A DNA stretch of 64,000 nt from Apricaphanius iberus (lineage: Eukaryota > Chordata > Actinopteri > Cyprinodontiformes > Aphaniidae), in assembly GCA_028564705.1 (NCBI GenBank), contig JAPXFQ010000189.1:1267501-1331500 (forward strand). The letters run 5' to 3'. Made by a program: the position numbers and the translations under genes. Below, piece by piece: positions 21,760-33,559 of this stretch. The notes beneath the pieces were generated by a model, which made no database searches, was not told where the DNA came from, and saw nothing but the letters and a program-made list of their open reading frames with translations. Each line of letters opens with the position of its first letter. Position 1 is the first letter of the stretch.

Positions 21760-22060
21760 TATAAAGCAGCACTGTGCAATGGGCTGCTCACAGCTGGGTC
21801 AACCCTTGTTGTGTACTTTAACAAGCATGCCAGGAGAATAATTAATGTTTTTACACCCTCCTACGTCTGGTCAAAGGAAGACCTATGGGCCAGAGATGTG
21901 CTTGGCCTATTTAGCATAAAATGAGAACATTAATATCCGGAGACTCAATTATTTTACAAATAGTCGTTTGACTCTGCAGGTTATGAGGAGCTGCAACACT
22001 TTGAACACATCTAGCTCGAGGCGATGATGGTTTTCCAATGAACTGTGGAAAAAAGATGGC
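21760..22060. promoter_or_regulatory. Candidate conserved non-coding element
   Basis: A block of non-repetitive sequence with AATAATTAATG at 21837-21847, 'cctatttagcataaaatgag' and 'gagactcaattattttac'. Dense homeodomain-like cores in otherwise unique DNA are typical of developmental enhancers. Conservation and activity are untested. Confidence 0.32.
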
Positions 22061-22620
22061 ATAGATAAAATTAAATTAATATTTTTGTTCAAAATTTTAA
22101 AAGGCCTGTATTATGTCCTGTAAGCCGAAAAATATCACATTGTGTCTAATATCAGTTAATGTATTTGTGTATTTTGCACTTAAATGATCTTGAGGACACA
22201 TTAAACTAAAATGTGCAGAAACAACCAGTCTCATAGGTTATCCATATCAGAACCGTGTTTTAGCTCATCAGCAAAGTTAATTCATATGAGAATAAATTTG
22301 GTGTCTTTCCATAGAGTTAAGAGCAGCATTCACAAAAAAAGGTGATGAGTTTTCCTCTTCATAATTAATATTTATTAAAATGGTAAATTAAATTAATTAT
22401 GTTAATTTACCATTTAACATAAATGATTGTTAGCCAGACATGGCTGGTTACTCTTTGAACCAACTGAGTTATTGCTCCAAGTTTCTGCCACCTCAGTATT
22501 TGTTGTGCCAGGAAGGATGGTGGCTAGGCCTACAACATGATGCACTTGAAGAAAGTGAAACAAAGAGAACATTTTTATGGAATTTCTTGTGTTGAACATT
22601 TTACATCTAACAGAATATGA
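22061..22620. other. Unannotated AT-rich DNA with a perfect hairpin
   Basis: The interval holds an inverted repeat: AATGGTAAATTAA (22379-22391) and its exact complement (22402-22414) around a 10-base loop. No gene is visible. The 93-codon minus frame at 22414-22695 overlaps the SINE and is chance. Confidence 0.5.
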
Positions 22621-22624
22621 TTTA

Positions 22625-22932
22625 GGCTGCACGGTGGAGCAGTGGTGAGCACTGTTGCCCTTGCAGTAAGAAGTTTGCATGTTCTCCCGGTGCATGCGTG
22701 GGTTCCCTCTGGGTACTCCGGCTTCCTCCCACAGTCCAAAAACATGACTGTCAGGTTAATTGATCACTCTAAATTGTTCTTAGGTGTGAGTGTGTGCATG
22801 GTTGTTTGTCCTGTCTGTCTGTCTCCATGTGGCCCTGGCGACCTGTCCAGGGTGTACCCCGCTTCTCGCCCATTGACTACTTAGCCCTCTGCGACCCCTG
22901 GAGGGCTAAGCAGTTCAGAAAATGGATGGAAG
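22625..22932 (+). repeat. tRNA-headed SINE with internal deletion
   Basis: The head 'ggctgcacggtggagcagtg' with 'gtgagcactgttgccc' corresponds to the A-box region of a tRNA-derived SINE. The body 'ggtactccggcttcctccca', 'cctgtccagggtgtaccccg' and the tail 'aaaatggatgga' are characteristic of an abundant fish family whose GATGG tail suggests mobilisation by an RTE-type LINE. The segment that normally holds the B box (GGTTCGA-type) is missing between 'gcagtaagaa' and 'gtttgcatg', so the internal promoter is broken. Confidence 0.8.
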
Positions 22933-23340
22933 AATATAATTTGATCAACTTTGAATCAAAAAAATCAAGGAGAGATACAGACCTGAATTTATATTACAGT
23001 ATCTATACTTGGGTTGGATGACAGAGAAAAAAATCAATTAAAAACAAAAAAAGACAGATAAATAGAAAATGATTGAGAACTTAATTAAAATATAATATAA
23101 AATATATCATAATAATATCATGCGGCCTTGGCATTTTCATGCTATTCTTTAATGACCTACTATTGATAAAAACATAATGATTTAAACCCTTAGTTCAACA
23201 ACTCTTTTTATTATTAATGAAAGCTATAAAACTAAACAAAATTAACCTGAGAGACCTTAGTGACCTCAGTAAAGCACCAGTGCTATAGAGGTTGATGGTT
23301 TTGAAGCAAATATCAAAGTTGTAGCTTGTGCACAAAATAT
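22933..23340. other. Unannotated AT-rich DNA
   Basis: AT-rich sequence between the SINE and the LINE, with no recognisable feature. Confidence 0.5.
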
Positions 23341-24676
23341 AATCTAATTCAATTCGCTTTTATTTACATAGCACCGATTAACATCAAATGTCATCTAAAG
23401 GCAATGTACAGCAAAAGGAATTTCAATCCAATTATACAAATGTTCCAATTAGTTAAAAGTTTTCTATATAAGGAATCCCAGCAAATTGCAATGAGTCATC
23501 GGCGTGATGTTGTGCCCGGATCATTCAGACTCCAACCACAGCAATTCCTCAGCAATCCCTCATACTGAGCAAGCATGACAGTGGAGATGAAAAACTCCCC
23601 TTTAACAGGAAGAAAACTCCAGCAGAACCTGGCTCAGTACAAGTGGTCATCTGTCACAACCGTCTCGGGGTCTGAGAAGACAGAGAAGAGACAGCATGGA
23701 GGATGCTCGGTCACTTTGAGCATCATCTGGACTGAAGTTCCCCATCCAGCAGGGGACTTCATAGTTGAGCAGGGTACCAGACGGTGTGGAGCTTCTATGA
23801 GGAGAATAACACTGAGAGAAAACTGGGTTAACAATCGCAATAACAGCAGCAAAAAATATATCTGGAGAGTAGTACAAGAGAAAAGTAGAAGAGAGAAGAA
23901 AAGTGATCAGTCTGTCCTCCAACAGTCTAAACCTATAGCACCATAACTACAAAAATAGCTCAGGATAACCTAAGCCACTCTAACTATAAGCTTTATCAAA
24001 AAGGAAGGTTTTAAGCCTAGTCTTGAAAACAGAGTATCTGCCTCACGGACTAAAACTGGGAGCTGGTTCCACAGGAGAGGAGCCTGATAACTAAAAGATC
24101 TGCCTCCCATTCTACTTTTAGAATTCCTAGGAACTACCAGTAAACCTGCATTCTGAGAACATATGGAACCATCATGTCTCTGATGTACGATGGAACTTGA
24201 TTATTAAGGGCTTTATAAGTAAGGAGGAGGATCTTAAACTCTATTCTAGATTTAACAGGGAGCCAATGGAGAGAAGCCAAAACAGGAAAAATGTTATCTC
24301 TCTTTTTGATATTCATCAGAACTCTTGCTGCAACATTTTGGATCAACTGAAGGCTTTTAATTCCATTTTGTGGACCTCCTGATAATAAGGAATTACAGTA
24401 GTCCAGCCTTGCAGTAACAAATGCATGGACTAGTATCTCTGCATCACTCCTGGACAGGATGTTTCTAATTTTAACAATATTCCGGAGGTGAAATAAAGAA
24501 ATCTTAGAAACCTGTTTAACATGGGATTTGAATGTCATGTCTCGGTGAAAAATTACATCAAGGTTCTTTACATTATTACCAGAGGCCAAATTAATGCCAT
24601 TCAGATGAAGCGATTCATTTAGCAGTTTCTTCTTTAAAGGTTCTCGTCCAAAGACAACAACTTCTGTCTTGTCTAT
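23341..24676 (-). mobile_element. L2-type non-LTR retrotransposon, 5'-truncated
   Basis: The minus-strand element is cut off at its 5' end near 24676. It contains the reverse-transcriptase C-terminus, a long 3' UTR (including the complement of 'cagtggagatgaaaaactcc') and an AATTGAATT-type tail at 23341-23355. The coding part is described separately. The family appears again as a tail at 34450-34625. A short sense-strand copy of its own 3'-UTR motif, GTATGAGGGATTGCT, lies at 24688-24702 just beyond the truncated 5' edge. Confidence 0.85.
24000..24676 (-). pseudogene. L2-type LINE reverse transcriptase C-terminus, frameshifted
   Basis: From the minus-strand 5' end the frame reads KTEVVVFG, then LDVIFHRDMTFKSHV, ARLDYCNSLLSG, LQLIQNVAARVL and LHWLPVKSRIEFKILLLTYK, the conserved C-terminal reverse-transcriptase and thumb region of L2/CR1-like LINEs. 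Near 24150 the frame shifts by an indel. The downstream block (AGLLVVPR, then GRSFSYQAPLLWNQLP) continues in another frame to a stop near 24000. The nuclease and N-terminal parts are absent, so the copy cannot retrotranspose. Confidence 0.85.
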
Positions 24677-26700
24677 GAGGGATTACGTATGAGGGATTGC
24701 TCAGGTATTAAATCACAAATTAATACATATAATTATATTCTCTGAAACATTTAATTCTAATAAGAGCAAAAACAACAGAGCTATCTCAGTATTGTTGATA
24801 TATGCTGTATATACTGTACACAGATATGTAAGAAAGTGTTGTCTCACATGCGCTTCATACTGTACAATTGGCTCTTCAGATTTTTTTATGTAATGTAGTT
24901 TAACATTATTTTTACATTCTAAAATTGCAACTATTTTTCTAACATAACTATGTTATATCGTTACTTTGGTATCTGTCAATATTTTAAATAATTAGCTGAG
25001 TTACAGGCTGGAAGACACAGTCTCACATAAACCTTAGCAAAATAAAATGACTCTTTAAATGTAATTTTAATGAAAAACTCTAAAATGTGACCAGCTTAGA
25101 TTGGGCCCCCACTAAAAAAACATTTCTGCTTTTATTTTGGTACGACAGCCAACGACAACCACACAGGCCCCTTTTATCCCCTCTTCAAAAAACCTCCTAG
25201 ATACGTCCCTGCTCAGCAGCACTGAAAAGTTAGGAGTAGTCAGTCATTAATAAGTCTTAAAACTTACAGATTCTGATTAAGGAGAAAGTATGTTTTCTCA
25301 CTTTGGTAGTGTCGCCTTTTTCCCATCTGCTCAGATGCTGAAGGTGCTGTTAGATGAAATTGCTCAGCCAAAATAATACTGTAGACATGCAGTCAAAACT
25401 GATTTTAGTCATAAATAACTCAGAGGGGTGTAACAAGCAATCCAAACTCCTGATCCTGTCGGTCACATAAAGACTGCTCTTCAAAATACCTGTTGCTCGC
25501 TGCTGCCCCCCATCCCAACAGATCAGAAAAATGGTGACTGTTTGGGTCGAAAAGGCAGATTTCCTGAGTGCTTTCAAGGGCACCCTGAATGATGGCGTCA
25601 TGAAGTTCATACCCATGTGTAGCATACACTATCTCCATCATGCACAACCGCAGAGCGAGAGGTAGCTAAAGGATGGATTCAGCTGAGCAGAGAGCAGCTT
25701 TAGCACCAGTAAAACTCCAGCCCAGATCCCAAGTAAACTTACACAACATTAACATTTCTTACCTCAGTTGAAGTCATGGCTGCAAATCAGTAAATTGTAC
25801 AAAACGGGACTGACTCAGCTGTTGTTTCTGTTTGTTCGCGAGTGAGCTCTCACACATGTCCACTCGTGCACAAGCTTGCCATTCAAGCTGTAGTTAAGCC
25901 TTTGGCCTGGCGGGGCACTTGCAAGCAAAAAGCTGTAAAAATTAACATAGTTAAATTTATTCTACCTGATAAAAAAAATCTCTGCTAATTAGAATTGGGT
26001 TATTTCCTTTTTTTTTTTTATTTACGGTTAAGCTTCTTAAAAATGACCAGGATTTGTTATAGGTAATGCTGACTTATTTGACTTATAAGACATATAAAGT
26101 TGACTTATTACTGCATGCCATTTAGAGTATTTCCGGGGGTTTTAATTTATTTTTAACCGGAAACAGATATTTTCACTGTAATTCTGTAATGAATTAATGT
26201 TATCTAAGCAACAAAAACCAATGAGCTCTGGAACCAAAAATAAATAATGTTAGTTAGAAGTAGATGAGCTGAAGTCTCAATCCAAACATGAGCTTGTATC
26301 ATAGCGAAAAGCATGGTTATTTTCATGATGTCAGTGAACTTGACGCAACACAATCTTTGTCTGCCATTTGTTTACCATCTAACACCGATGCCCAATTTTC
26401 CTTCAAGCTATAAAAGCTATCTTCCTGAAACAAGTACAGTATTTTCCAAGTTTGATTAAGCAACTCCAGGTCAACTCTGAGATGATATTAGGTCCACAGG
26501 AGATATGCACTGTTACACTGAATCTACTGTACATGTATTATAGATTTGTTTTTTCTCCTAATTTTCAGTTAGCATAACTTCCTCTTTCTCCTGTTTGTCT
26601 TGTCTATCTTTTGTTCTTCACCAAATTTGTGTTTTTATTAAAAGATAGGTTGCTTCGTGTTGATGTCATGTTTCTGAAGACAGTTTTTGGTCTTTCATGA
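24677..26700. other. Unannotated AT-rich DNA
   Basis: No gene or clear transposon. Overlapping minus frames at 25350-25647 share the same DNA in two frames and show no domain. Low-complexity T runs occur near 26008. Confidence 0.45.
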
Positions 26701-29023
26701 ATGTATTTGTGCATAGGCAATAAGCAGTGTTATACCCTTATCTTATTACAAAATTAGAATCCACCTCACTGGTTGGTGTTTTTTCCCACATTTAAAATAT
26801 TTGACACACACAGCACAGTGACTCAACATAATTGTGATATATTAAACCAATATATCGATCAGCAAATATTATTTTGAAGATACTTTGTCGAAACACTAAA
26901 GGTGGCAAGAGAGTGAAAAGTCTCTGGGTGATAAAGGTCAAAATTAAAGGTGACTTTACTCTAGAAGATTTAAAACTGTCTCCAAAACTCTAAATCTACA
27001 TCACAAATGTGTTCTTTTCATGTATTTATATTTTATGATCCTTATTCTTTTGTTTTTTTACAATTACATTCAAAACAACAGTCAGAAATCTGAAAAATCC
27101 TTATTTCTTGACTGTACTGGTTATGACTTTCAGTCTAACCATTTTTGCTTGTGCCCTGTAGATCTATAGGTTTCTCTTTACCCATAATCCTCTTCCTGAC
27201 TCTTTCCCCTTCTTCGCACCTGATTAGAATTTCTGGCGTGGCCTCTGGGATTAGATGATTTCAACATATTTTATTTAACCGCTTTTGTAAGCCCTGATAT
27301 TCAGCAGCTGTGATCTATGGCTGCATTACAATTTCCAGGGTCAAGGAAGGACTTGGTTGTAGAAGACATTGGTGGGTACAACAGTTGCACAGGTGTGTGG
27401 GGGGGTGGGGGAGCGTGCATGTGCGTTAATGTTGGGTGGAAGTGAAGGGTTAAGGAAAGGAGAAAAAACTAAGGAAAAGGGAAAAGAAGAATCTCTCGAG
27501 TGGTGTTTAAAAATGAATGAGAAAATGGGTAATCCCAGAGTCATGGCATGAAAAGAGGTAAAATCAATAAGCCCTCTCAGTTCACTTGGGCCCTCACAAG
27601 TCCTTGAGATGAACAAAAAGTTGTGCATTTTGTTGCCACATCCATACGTCTCAGAAGGGAAGCGTGTGTTTGTGTGTAAAGCTAAGAGAGTGTGCACAGA
27701 GAGAAAGCCTGTTTTCTAGTGCCTGCAAGCTGTTTTAAGGTGAAGACAACATTTTTTTTCTCAGAAAAGCTGGGTTTACAATTTGGTACCTGAGAATAAC
27801 ATGGGTCGGTCTTTGGTTTCAAGAGGTACCATGGTGGTTAAACTCCTTCCAGTGGTTAAACTCCTTTTAACAGCTTGCCAGAGCAGGTTAAGGGTTGTTT
27901 TCAGTTTGTATGAAACTAGGTTACATAGCATAAGGAGGAGGAGTCACCCTATCCTAGCTACTGCTGCAAGTTGTCAGTCAATTGTGTGCGATGGTCAGTG
28001 GGGGGAATTTCTCCTAACTTCTCCTTAGGTGTTTTGGCAAAAACGTGGTTGTGGGAAGAATTTGGATAGGCAGTGCAGGTGGAGTTTTTATTAGTTTCAA
28101 GACTGGATGCAATTCAAACCTAGATGCTGAAGTCTCTGTATATTGAGGAGTTGCTAAAGAGACTGTTCCAACTTTAGTGGGATGACTTCTCAGCCTCCCA
28201 GGCAAAGCTTATCTCAGGGTGCTGAAAAGGAGAACATGACTGATTGTCAAAACTTTGAATTAGGAGAATCAGTGAGGCATACGTTTGGACGGTAAAAGAG
28301 AAGAACAAGATCTTTACAGTTGCAGAGTTGCTAAGAATGTCACAGGATTTTGGTTGTCCAGATTAAGACAATTTCCTTCTAGGTAGGCCTGCCACGTTAA
28401 AAAAATTCTACTGGATGATATACAGCTCCACGAGTTACTGCCAGAAACAAATATATTGTCATTTTGAGACCATTTTCAACTAGTAATAATAATAATGCTT
28501 GCAAACTCTTTGAACCATCAATTAACTTTAGCTTCTAAAGAACATTTAGCGCTGCAACTGGAAGGCATTTTTAATATCCTACTTAATTTTTTAAAAAATC
28601 AACCTTAAGAATTAAAACAATTTATTAGCTCTGTAAACAAAAAAGCCCTTCAAAGAATTACAGTATTAACTTGGCTCAAGGCAAAACGACCTGCTAGGAG
28701 TATTTAAACGAATAATGAAAACTAACAAATCCACTAAGGTTGAATTACAAAAACATACCATTTTCGTTTGTAGTACAAATATATGGACCGAATACACAAG
28801 CTGAATGTTTTTGTTTTCATCCGATAATAGCATACATGCAGACAACACTGGAGCCATGCACTGCAGTTGAACAATTCAACAAAATAAAAGAAACCTAGGG
28901 ATGTAGGTATTACTAAATTAGAGCATCTTTGTGGAGATGATGAAAAAATATATTCCACAAAGCCACCTGCCTTTAGTGCAAAGTTTCAAGAACCGTTTCA
29001 AATAGTTAAGTAGGGCAAAAAAG
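26701..29023. other. Unannotated DNA
   Basis: I recognise no exon or mobile element. A G-rich patch at 27392-27415 (GTGTGGGGGGGTGGGGGAG) and purine-rich DNA at 27440-27500 generate chance frames. A duplicated 'ggttaaactcctt' occurs at 27836-27867. Clusters of overlapping AT-rich frames at 28666-29199 have no domain. Confidence 0.45.
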
Positions 29024-30016
29024 TACAGTACTTGGCAACCACTGATTGTGCAAGTTGTCCGCGTTAAAAAACACGAAAGAGGTTTGTAATTTTCATGACA
29101 GACATACTTTAACTGTGAAAGACAAAGGTAAAAACAGTCAAGTAAATCAAGAAAAAAAGTATTTACCAACAACAAACAAGAAAGAATTCTGGCCCTCACA
29201 GACCTGTTACTTCTTCTTTAAGAAGCTCTTCTATCCTTCATTTGTTACCTGTATTAATGGCTCCAGTCTGATAGATACATGTACACACATGCAAACCATC
29301 AGACTCCAACCTCCAACATGGCCAAGACAAGAGAGCTGTCTCAGACACCAGGGGCAATGTTGTACACCAGCACAAGTCTGGGATCTACAATTAGTAAGCA
29401 GTTTGTGAGAATAAATCAACTGTTGGAGTAATTATTAGAAAATGTATCTCTGACAATCTCCTTTGACCTGGGGCTCTATAAAAGACTTCACTTGGTGGGG
29501 AACACATGTTTTGTTCTGACAAAAACTCCTTCTGTCACTAACAGCAATGAAGATGAAACGTGGCTGGATCTTCCAGCATGATGATGATCCCAAATACTCT
29601 GCCTGGGAAATTAAGGAGGGGCTAGGTAAAAAGCATTTAAGGGTTCTGGAGTGGCCTAGCAAACATCCAGACCTTAATCCAAAACAGAATCTCTGGAGGG
29701 AGTTGAAATTTGCATGGAAGAATGGACCAAAATACCAGCTACAGTGTATGAAAACCTGGTGCAGTCCAACAGGAAACGCTTGACCACTGTCATTGCAAGC
29801 CAATGTTACATTATAGAGTATTTAGGAGAACTGTTGTTACTGAGAAAACCCTTATTTTATTCTCCATTACACTTTTTTTATCTCACAGTACAGGCTTTTT
29901 TTTTCTTCATTCCGTCTCTCACAATTGAAGTGCACCTATTATGAAAACTAGAGACCTCTCTCATCTTTTAAAGTGAGATAACTCTCACAGTCGGTGACTG
30001 TTTTCGCCCAACTGTA
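29024..30016 (+). mobile_element. Miniature Tc1-like transposon with both terminal inverted repeats
   Basis: Left end 'tacagtacttggcaaccact' with 'gattgtgcaagttgtccgcg', and right end 'agataactctcacagtcggt' with 'cgcccaactgta', are decayed inverted repeats of a fish Tc1-like family whose ends read TACAGT…ACTGTA. Inside, the transposase start survives ('atggccaagacaagagagct' at 29320-29339), as do the C-terminal blocks ('gaagatgaaacgtggctgg', FQHDDDPK near 29570, [12 protein letters not shown] near 29660). Several hundred bases between them, including most catalytic residues, are missing. At 993 bases it is well short of the usual roughly 1.6 kb. Confidence 0.88.
29547..29783 (+). pseudogene. 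Tc1-like transposase C-terminal fragment
   Basis: The 78-codon frame opens [20 protein letters not shown] and continues through [21 protein letters not shown], matching the catalytic-domain end of Tc1-like transposases. The DxE residues show as the aspartates of HDDDP and the position where Glu is usual after NP (here Lys-Gln-Asn, so the glutamate is lost). The upstream DNA-binding half is separated by a deletion at about 29525. It cannot encode an active enzyme. Confidence 0.85.
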
Positions 30017-31930
30017 TGAGATGACAGCGATCCTCATACTTGGCTGCAGATTACTATGGATATATCTACAATTATCTGATTAACAATATCGTTTTGGTAC
30101 ACATTTACTTAAGTTTTTATATTAAGCAGTATGATGGTCATAAATGTGTATCTGTCTTTTCCAGATATTTCTTTGTGTTCCATGTTATCAGTAGCTGTAT
30201 AGTAGATGATTTGTACGCTGGCAGGTTATCTTAAATAATTTAAAGGTTCTTATAAAATGATTTAGGCTATATTTTATTTAACTTTCAACATACCTCCAAT
30301 GAAGTGAACTGAGCAGATTCTATCATGAGACTTTGGCTCCAAGGATTAGGATGGATCATCCAGCAGAACTCTCTTCATGGCTATTAACCATTGTCCTCGG
30401 CATATTTCATCAGTTGGAAACCACTGACTAGATTTAATTTCACCGCTATTTCAGAATCTATTAACAACTGACAGCCAATAACAGTGGTGGTCAGCGTGGA
30501 GCACAGTCTTTTTGCCCTCCAGCCAGATACTGGAGGGCGGGAGCTTTGCAGAGAGACGTCACGTTTCAATGTCTTTCTTCATCCAGGCTCTTTGGTAGAA
30601 AGAGCGAGAGACATGAGGAAAACAAGCATGCAGGCAAACTGAAATTACTGTGGCTGGACATTTTTTAAGCTTATTCTAAGTTATCATTTGATTAAATTCA
30701 TTATTGTTTATTGTTACAGACTTAGTTCTAGGTATTTCCTATGGGAAATTTGCTGTGGGAGTATTGGGCACTGAGGTACATTTGTAAGGACTCAGAGAGC
30801 TGTTTGCACTCACAGCACAAACCCAAGCACTTTCCCTTTGGAGGTTGGACTCCACACCAAGGCTGCCCCTCGTCACTGATCCCCTTAGGTCAGTTCATGA
30901 GCAGCATCTTAAAGTGTAATCATGGATGCTGGGCGTCTGGTGGAATGTCAAAGTCTCAAACTTTGCTTTCTTAAGATGATGTGGTAATGTTGATTAAATT
31001 AAGTAATGAGCTTGAAGTGCAATAGTTCAGATTTGAGAATGAAACAGCAGGGCTGATGTATGTCATTTTCTCTAGGTCTTAGTCTTTAGTTTGCTGTTAG
31101 AAAATGGCTGTTGTCTCCCTCCAGGTTGGAGGTTAATCTCTGTTTCAAACGAAGGAGTTAAAGAATCAAGTTGCCTTATTTAAAGTGTTGGCAGGATGGA
31201 CTGGGAGATGGCCAGACTATTTTGGAGTAATGTTGAGGATTCTTTGGTTTAGGTTATGAAGAAAGAGCCAAGTAAAAAACCAACAAAAAACCTTGATTTC
31301 CCAGTTTATCTATTTTCTTCTAATATCTGGGGTGCCGTCCTAGACCTCTTAACTACCTGATCTTGGATAATTACAAAACAGTGGATTAATAAGGTTGTCA
31401 GATTTTTCAATTTTTCAGGTTAAGAAAAAAATGCAAAACACCTCAGTCGTGGCTTAGTCACTTGGGCTACTCCACGGATTCATCCTCTTCACCTTTTTTA
31501 AGTTCTTCAACGTCCTATCCAAACACTGAATATCCAAATAACTTATTTTATTAACATTATTTAGGTCAGCCAGTTTTTTCCGTGTTTGGACCCAAAAACA
31601 TGCAGGTAAATGGGCATCTTCTAAAAAAAGATGCTTAAAGTCAGGCTTGATTAGACCATCTCAACAACTTTTTAATCATATTTGGACACAGACTGGCAGT
31701 TTCAGGTAAATTGCCATATCTTTTTTTTTTTTTTGGCCTATTTAAAAAGCCTACTTGTTTTTCTTAATCTCAATATTCAAGCTACAGTTTGAATTCTAAC
31801 TAAGATCAATTATATTAAGTTACAGAGATGTAAATTTTCTTTAACTTGGACAAACTGGCAATGCTGTTTAAACTTGTCATGCAGCCAGAATCACTAAGCT
31901 GGCCCTACTGGCTTAGGTCGAGTTTCTTAT
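30017..31930. other. Unannotated DNA
   Basis: No exon or repeat is firmly recognised. Sequence at 30380-30620 is moderately GC-rich and complex, with a CRE-like TGACGTC complement in 'gagacgtcacg' at 30553-30563, and 30770-30960 is similar in texture. Both are weak regulatory candidates. Confidence 0.4.
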
Positions 31931-32225
31931 TACCTTAGTACCTTATTTTTAGCAATTATTTTGTTCATTTACTTGGCTAGACACGTTTTGAACCACTTTG
32001 AGTCATTCGGGAGAAGTCTATATCCAGTTGTGATCAGCGTATATCTATATAATGGGAGTCAATGGGGGTAGGAGATTTGCTGTCCGTAATAAGGCATTAT
32101 CTGGCCCAAAACTCCTTAACTTAACCAATGTTTTGTTATGAATAGCTAGCGATATTCCGCCGTGAGTTCAGAACGTCTCGGATGTGCTAAGGTATTAGCT
32201 TGTGGGGATTTTACAGGTTTTTAAA

Positions 32226-32773
32226 GCAAGGCAAGACAATTTTATTTGTATAGCACACTTTCAACACAAGACAATTCAAGGTGCTTTACCTGATTCCAGA
32301 AATGTGAAAATTAAAACATAAAATCAATAAAAGAAAGCATAAACAAACATTTATAAAACAAACAATAGCATTTCATTAAAAACAACTATTTAGGATGAAA
32401 ACATTTACTCACAAGCATGGTAAATACATACATTTTTATTTTAGATTTAAAAGAGTTCAGTGTCTCTGCAGTTTTGCATTCATTCGTCAATTTGTTCCAT
32501 ATGTGGAAACTGAAACTGAAAGCTGCTTCCCCATGCTTGGTTCTGGTTCTAGGGACGATCAGTAGAATAAAGTTTGAAGACATGAGTGACCTGGATGGTT
32601 TGTACCATGAGAGTAGATCTCTAATGTACTCTGGTGCTAACCCATTTAATGATTTATAGACTGATAAAAGCATGCTGAAGTCTATTCTCTGAGCTACAGG
32701 GAGCCAGTGTGAGGACTTTAGAGCTGGAGTGACATGTTCTACTTTCCTGGTTTTAGTGAGAAGACGAGCAGCA
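32226..32773 (-). mobile_element. L2-type LINE 3' end inserted in the palindromic element
   Basis: The minus-strand 3' end is the complement of 'aaggcaagacaattttattt' and 'gtatagcacactttcaacac', a standard fish LINE 3' UTR. The coding part at 32386-32787 follows. The copy is only about 550 bases and 5'-truncated. Sequence corresponding to the centre of copy B (about 35040-35235) is absent from copy A, so the insertion came with a deletion or followed one. Confidence 0.82.
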
Positions 32774-32787
32774 GTGATATAGAGCAC
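32386..32787 (-). pseudogene. L2-type LINE reverse transcriptase C-terminal fragment
   Basis: The frame contains TAARLLTKTRKVEHVTPAL, HWLPVAQRIDF, LAPEYIRDLL, then GEAAFSFSFHIWNKL and LNSFKSKIKMYVF, and ends at a natural stop. This matches the extreme C-terminus of L2/CR1-like LINE polyproteins. It differs clearly from the copy at 24.0-24.7 kb, so it is a different subfamily. The first few codons upstream of about 32773 come from the host element. Confidence 0.85.
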
Positions 32788-33156
32788 AGACTGAAAGTCT
32801 TCCTCATACTACAACTGGGATGGAGGACGACATAATTGAAATTGTGCATTAGTGTAGTTGTATTATAAGCCTCTAAATCACCCCGGAAGTGAACAAAGGA
32901 GCACTTACGAGATGTTCTGAACTCAGAGAGAAGTAGTGCTAGAGATTAATAATAAAATATTGGATAAATGAAGGAGTGTCGGGGCAGATTATGCCTTATT
33001 ACAGGTGGTAAATCTCCTGCCCCTATCGTCTCCCATTATATAGATATACGCTGCTTGCAACTGGATATAAATTTCTCCCGAAGGAATCAAAGTGGCTCCA
33101 AACTTGTCTGTGTGAGTAAATTAATGTAATAAATGCTAAAAAATAAGGTTCAGGTT

Positions 33157-33555
33157 AAAAAAAAAAATAATTTTCCCTTTAAATAAGACAATAAAATCTT
33201 GATCCAGTTGGTAGAAGAGTCTGAAAAGACTACTAGAAAAGCTACAAATATATGAGAAAAAGGATTAGGTAAAATAACATTCTCTGTTGTACTGCAGGAG
33301 AGTGTAATGCTGTTTTATAGTAGACATTACAGGTTCTGCATTAATTTAGAATCTTGATTCAGCTGACCCATACCAGTCTGAAAATCCAATAATACTTTCC
33401 GGCTGTCATGGAAAAGCTGACTAGAGAGCTTTGGGATGGATAACTTCTGATAAATATTTAACTACCAACAACTACCTAAAGAGGAGGTTGTATAAAGAAG
33501 GAGGGAGTAGACAAAAGGAGGGAGTTCTCTCTATGCAAACAATCTATCTCCTTCT
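33157..33555. other. Unannotated DNA
   Basis: A short A/T run (33157-33170) and AT-rich sequence. No gene or repeat is identified. Confidence 0.45.
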
Positions 33556-33559
33556 GTTC

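Larger units (their letters stand above)
31931..33156. mobile_element. Palindromic long-TIR DNA element, copy A (invaded by a LINE)
   Basis: The left arm from 31931 and the right arm ending AACCTGAACC (complement of 33147-33156) are inverted repeats of about 290 bases. Shared blocks include 'tatatccagttgtgatcagc'/'tatatccagttgcaagcagc', 'gtatatctatataatgggag' and 'gtaataaggcat'. The same family recurs at 34740-35591. There is no transposase. A LINE fragment occupies 32226-32773 and replaces most of the middle. I do not recognise the family. Confidence 0.75.

Noticed and set aside
29069..29400. 120-codon frame at 29046-29408 considered as a gene
   Set aside because: It is the terminal repeat and untranslated leader of the miniature Tc1 element read out of frame.
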